Position numbers and translations under genes: made by a program
NCBI GenBank assembly: GCA_003344405.1
Contig: NOWV01000067.1
Coordinates: 1-64,000, forward strand
From: Trichoplax sp. H2
Lineage: Eukaryota; Placozoa; Uniplacotomia; Trichoplacea
DNA length: 64,000 bases
Reading direction: 5' to 3'
Notes under the pieces: generated by a model
Database searches by the model: none
Told to the model about the DNA's origin: nothing
What the model saw: only the letters and a program-made list of their open reading frames with translations
Shown: positions 59,438 to 64,000 of the stretch, piece after piece
Numbering within the stretch: position 1 is the stretch's first letter
Layout of the letters: each line of letters opens with the position of its first letter

Positions 59438-62400
59438 TTTATTGTAGTGTGTTAAGATGTTGAATGTCAAGACGATTGCAGAATTGGATACCAGGAATGG
59501 ACACAGATTCACCTAGGGCTAGCCGAGAGAATGTAACAAATTGAGGGCAGAACTGACCTTTAAATCTTACAGCGACAAATCAATGCATATGCGCAATAAT
59601 TTCAACTTGCTGGGAGTCTTATTTGTTTATACTATTTCATATGACTTTATTTACATTACTAATTAGATACTGTGCTAGTATACTTTGACCAACGACCCTG
59701 AACATCAAGATGTATATGTACAGTAATAATAAATAAGCCATGAACACTGATCTAGATGGCACGTAAAATCATTTTGAAGAAATCATTGGCATTGTCATTT
59801 TATTAGCATTAGAGGACAACAATTATGCTATTCAAATCGCTTGCCAAAAACTAATATTAGCGAAGTCTTTGTATGCAATATTGCGAAAGGGTTACGTACC
59901 GCGGTATCCAATTTAATTCAAATATTGATAAGAGGAATAGTCTAGATTTAGTTTTGATCACGGGTTAGAAGTCTGCCCCCTCTATCCCGTTCATAGTTTA
60001 GTATAAATAAAATGTACTTTGCTCACTGTAAAAGAAATACCATGTGGAAGCAACCTACTTCCATCAGATTGACGGTTCAATTGTAACGCTATTTATTATT
60101 ATACAATAAAGCAAAAACTGCAAATCTGCCATTAAAATGAAGTACCTATGTAAGCTTTAATGCTTGCGTTGCTTTGCAATGTTAGATAAGTCTAATGTTG
60201 ATGTCTAGCTAAAAAATCTGCAACATATCGAAAAAATTCATATGCTGTAGACTTATTTTGCAATGTCATGGGTTAATGGATTAATTATTTTTCTATTCTC
60301 AGGGTAGCAATCATCGTATCTACTGTTGATTTTATCTTTTTTTCATCAAATAGCATCTATCATTAGCATATCGATGTTATTCTTAATTGTTTACATTATC
60401 GATATTTTCTTGAACTTTTTCTGGAGTTTCAAGGTGAAGAAGATATATTTCTTTGCGAACCATCTATAAACATTAAAAACTGCTAACATCGCCCGCTCAC
60501 AAAAGAGCTGCCAAAGTATATGCTAATATGACATTATATATAGCATCTTTGTAGCATTACCATTAATGCACAAGCTAATAGAACTCTTAATTCTTATAAG
60601 TCACTCCTATAAAATACCTGACTTAATATATTTGCATATAATTAAATAAGGTCCCGTAATCAAGTAACACCACAAAGTGCTATCCGCGTATACGAAGTGA
60701 GCTTTGTGATCCTTAACTTCATTACTGTGTTACTACTATATGGCATCAAATAATAGTCGTTTACGTTCAACTATATCTAGTCCTTCCTGATTAGACTATC
60801 AGGCTTCTGGTCATAGTTTAGGATTATACAATAAACAGGTTCCGTTCATAAGACTAACAGCCTATTCTGCAGCTTTTATCAAAGGTAAAATTCTTCAAGC
60901 GATTCAGCGCCTAAAGAATTGAGATACCATTGCATGCGTTAAAAATTTTATGCTAGTCGTTTAATCCTGATTTTTGATCTCAAATATTTCAATTCTTGAT
61001 TCAGGATGTGCATATTTTAAGCAATATTGTATTGTGTTCGTAGCAATTTGCTAACAATATATAGTACATAATTATCTTTAGTGTTAAGTTTCGCAATATA
61101 AATTTAAAAGTGCGATCGATAAGCATTTCTGCTCAAAAAACTGACATTTCCACTGAAATGACCTCAGGTAATTGCAGTGGTACAGTATGTGGCTAATAGA
61201 TGAAATGGTGCAGTTGTACTGCTTCTAGTATGAGACTAGCAATAGCATGAGACTATAGTATTACACGCTCATTACATCCACGTACCCATACGTAGCGAGA
61301 ATAAAAATTATTAACAGATTCTCGGTGTTTTAAAATTGAAGAAATATTGCTAGAAGAGTTTCTAAATTTCATTTGTTCCTATGTAAAATTTAAAAGCCAC
61401 TGAAAGAGGGCAAATATAAAAATTTAATTAATACAAAAAATCGTGTGCTAATCAGCTGAGTTGATTACATTATTGTTATGTCTGAAGATTATACACGTTC
61501 TAGGCATTTTTTGTATCACTTTATGTGCATTTATGAAAAGATTACGTGGTATTAGTTAAAATAATCAGACTACAATTGTTAACGATTATCAATTTTTGAT
61601 AATTACGAAAGATTAATCGGAGTTAGAAACCCCATCGACAAAATAATAAATATCATTATCGTTTGATAGTATAACTACATATGATTGCAGGTAACTATTA
61701 CTGGAACTGGTGCAAATTTTAAATAAAAGCTATGCTGGTATTAACTAATTATTTTATTAATCATGCCCAGTAATACCATAGTAAGACTGACAATGAAACA
61801 ATTGCGAAGTATTTATTAATCAGGGTTAGAATCCTGGAGACTGTATAGTAAATATTATCATTTACGAGACAGTTGTTCGTGGTTTAAGACATCAAACAGA
61901 GGACATAATGTAAACCTTTCAGAAATACTAAGTCGACCGTCTGTACGATTATTTATATGAAGCAAATTAGTATAAAATAATAATTTTATTGCAGATGCAT
62001 ACTGCATAGTGTGGCATTGACATCTTCCCAAAAGTGAGAATCGCTGAGAATGTTCCCTCGAGAGATTCAGAGAATTTTAATTCTGAATTTACCGCTATGT
62101 TAAATACAAATACTAGAGTGAAGTTTATTTGCATATTCAGGACTCTATTACAAAGTTATGAAGCTTAAGAAAGTCTGCATTGAATAATGCATTAACTTCT
62201 AATCTTTTAAATTCGATTCTTTTAATATTATCTCAACTATAAGTAATTATTTTGCTGTAAGGCATTTTAATTACATTAATCTTTGTTAAAAAGATGATTT
62301 AGCTGTTATCATATGCACTTTTATAAAATTTCTTCGTTTAAATTAAGTGCTACTCATTCACGAACTAGTGGTATATTGAAAGCTAGGCGTTAAGCATTCA

Positions 62401-63317
62401 TGTGTATCTGGATTAAACAATCAAAATCATATCAGAAATAATCTGAGTTTGTTTCCTAGAAATGAAATATCGGACTAAATATAATCAAGAAAGGTAATCA
62501 GTTTGATGGCAAGGAAAAAGTAACACTTATCACCTTAATACTACTAAAAAATGTTGCATTCGGCCTCCTTTTTAGACATTCGTATCTTATGTTACTAGAT
62601 CTTGTGCAGGTGATTACCTGCACATTAGCTTATGTTTTCAATGAGTTAAATCAGTAATTCTAGATCACATACATAAAATCCTAGCTGCTACTCGTAAAAT
62701 TCGAATTATAACATTCATCAGCTTAAAATTTGACCAAAAGCACTATTGTTCGATTTATTATGATGCTGTAACGACGAGGATCTTATTTGAGTAAGATATT
62801 ATTAGCAAAAACATACAGACAGTTTAAGTAAATTATTCTAATTAGTTAAAATTTATTTACGCTTTAAAAATCTTGTAAAATTTACTATAAATGTTTCAGA
62901 CAATAAAGCAACCAAATGGGAATATATACACCGACGCTCCAAAATTCATGATGGCAAATTTACCATCTATAGATTTGGATTAAATCATAAGTATCTACAT
63001 TTCCAAAGACAAACATTGAGAACATGTTTCTTCTACAAAATCGTAAAATTCTATATCTAATTATAGCTTATTAAGCGACATACTTATATTAATATTAACA
63101 TTTCATTCGATTATTGATATCAAACGTATCTAACTATTGTAACTCCGAGAAATGGTTCTATTGATCAATTTTCACAGCGAATAATTTATGGTAGTTTTTG
63201 ATGCATATCAAATAAATTATCATAAATTGCATAGCTTTTAGTACCGATACTGTTAGGAGTAAAACGATTACAATAGGGTAAATTTATTTTATTTATTTCT
63301 ACTCCATCAGTATAAAG
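59438..63317. other. 3.9-kb intergenic region, no gene
   Basis: It holds the 5' flank of the 98-residue gene and the 3' flank of the glycosyltransferase. No frame, repeat or RNA gene can be supported. A tRNA-like GGGTTAGAATCC near 61822 has no matching cloverleaf arms upstream. Confidence 0.5.
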
Positions 63318-64000
63318 TTATTTTGCATATAGCCTTTTAAAAGATTCTATGCAATCCACAATAACATGATCCAGTTTAATACTAAATGTACCCGCAAATA
63401 AGAAACCAGCATGTTTCTCATCATAAATCCATTTTAAATCACCAGAGCCATAGGTGCAGATGTTGTTAATGTTCCAACTTCCATGACAGGCAATATTATC
63501 TGAGCGCTTTTTTACTAAGCGAATATTATAATCATAAGTCTTGCTAGATTCTTTGTGACCATAGCCTCCAGGTATATCAGATATCCTTTGTAAAGTCGCC
63601 CAATAATAAATCTCCGGCTTACGAACATTCTTTAAGTAATTTTGTAGTTCACTAGCTATTGAGTTTTGAATAACAAAATTGCAAAATGACGACGTAGCTA
63701 TAAAAATGTCATCGCCTACGTAGAGTTTTCCACCAGTGGCTTGTTTCAGCTTCTCAACATTAACAGCTGGAACATTACTTGGCGTTTTTGAATTCGATTC
63801 AGTAGCAGGCGTTTTTTTACTGATTATTTCTTTACTTGCTCTTGAATTGATAGCATTGTATCCATTTAAAGACTTTAAATACTGTACTAACTTCAGATTA
63901 GTTACCAATGGATAGTCGTTATCTTGGATATTAATGTAATATTTCCATTTGTAATTTCGCAATTTTTTTATACACTGAAGATCTGAATCTATCTTCTTAT
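63318..64000 (-). CDS. Core-2/I-branching N-acetylglucosaminyltransferase-like, C-terminal part (partial)
   Basis: The frame is open from the window edge to the stop at 63318-63320, giving 226 residues with the 5' end outside. Features in order are a DLQCIKKL segment, WKYYINIQDNDYPLVTN (family motif WKYFINLxGxDFPLxTN), LKxLNGYNAIN, a variable spacer rich in Ser/Thr/Lys, GDDIFIATSSFCNFV (the GS-x-FVxSRxF region), then PEIYYWATLQR. In that last block the glutamate aligns with the catalytic acid of core-2 enzymes (SPDEHxWATL). The C-terminal cysteines are CHGSW, NNICTYG and VDCIES. The enzyme would transfer GlcNAc in a beta-1,6 branch in the Golgi lumen. Donor and acceptor use are inferred from the family. 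It is a relative of the fragment at 1-134. Confidence 0.9.
   Translation of the reverse strand, partial: KKIDSDLQCIKKLRNYKWKYYINIQDNDYPLVTNLKLVQYLKSLNGYNAINSRASKEIISKKTPATESNSKTPSNVPAVNVEKLKQATGGKLYVGDDIFIATSSFCNFVIQNSIASELQNYLKNVRKPEIYYWATLQRISDIPGGYGHKESSKTYDYNIRLVKKRSDNIACHGSWNINNICTYGSGDLKWIYDEKHAGFLFAGTFSIKLDHVIVDCIESFKRLYAK

Noticed and set aside
61815-61840. tRNA-like T-arm sequence
   Set aside because: No acceptor, D or anticodon arms can be built upstream.

Overview
This is an AT-rich stretch of animal nuclear DNA. The gene content is metazoan: class A G-protein-coupled receptors, an intron-containing thymidylate synthase, and core-2-type N-acetylglucosaminyltransferases. Introns are short (75 to about 390 bp, all GT-AG) and the receptors are single-exon genes. 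An early-branching animal fits best, with a placozoan (Trichoplax/Hoilungia-like) as my first guess and a cnidarian or sponge as alternatives. The assignment is an inference from composition and gene style. The many solo LTRs do not sit easily with the low repeat content reported for placozoans.

Layout. Bases 1-134 hold the last codons of a glycosyltransferase on the + strand, and 63318-64000 hold the C-terminal third of a second one on the - strand, so two relatives point into the window from both ends. From about 0.8 to 39 kb lies a cluster of related rhodopsin-like receptors. Four are intact (2738-3814, 12035-13111, 27968-29047, 32984-34027). Five are broken to different degrees (7283-8357, 19528-20906, 23640-25135, 31690-32400, 37988-39068). 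The first and third receptors lie in the arms of an inverted duplication (about 0.8-4.65 kb against 11.06-15.6 kb). Other parts of the cluster are direct or inverted segmental copies.

The cluster is full of LTR-like insertions. Five have matching 5-bp target-site duplications: 9457-9946, 15867-16322, 18640-19172, 26470-27015 and 25622-26200. A sixth at 35575-35993 also does. Others are recognised from TATA-box plus AATAAA structure, shared ends or the empty site in a paralogous arm. No gag, pol or transposase coding was seen, so these are solo LTRs or non-autonomous copies.

From 39 to 64 kb the window is quieter: an unrelated, more canonical class A receptor (47512-48636); a complete seven-exon thymidylate synthase (51183-53059, -) with two E2F-like sites upstream; a two-exon gene for an acidic protein of unknown function (56424-57278, +); and a 98-residue protein with a ferredoxin-like secondary-structure pattern (59141-59437, -). 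Long intergenic stretches hold no gene I can support.

The receptors probably form a lineage-specific, possibly chemosensory, array evolving by duplication, gene conversion and decay. Thymidylate synthase and the glycosyltransferases are ordinary housekeeping or secretory-pathway neighbours.
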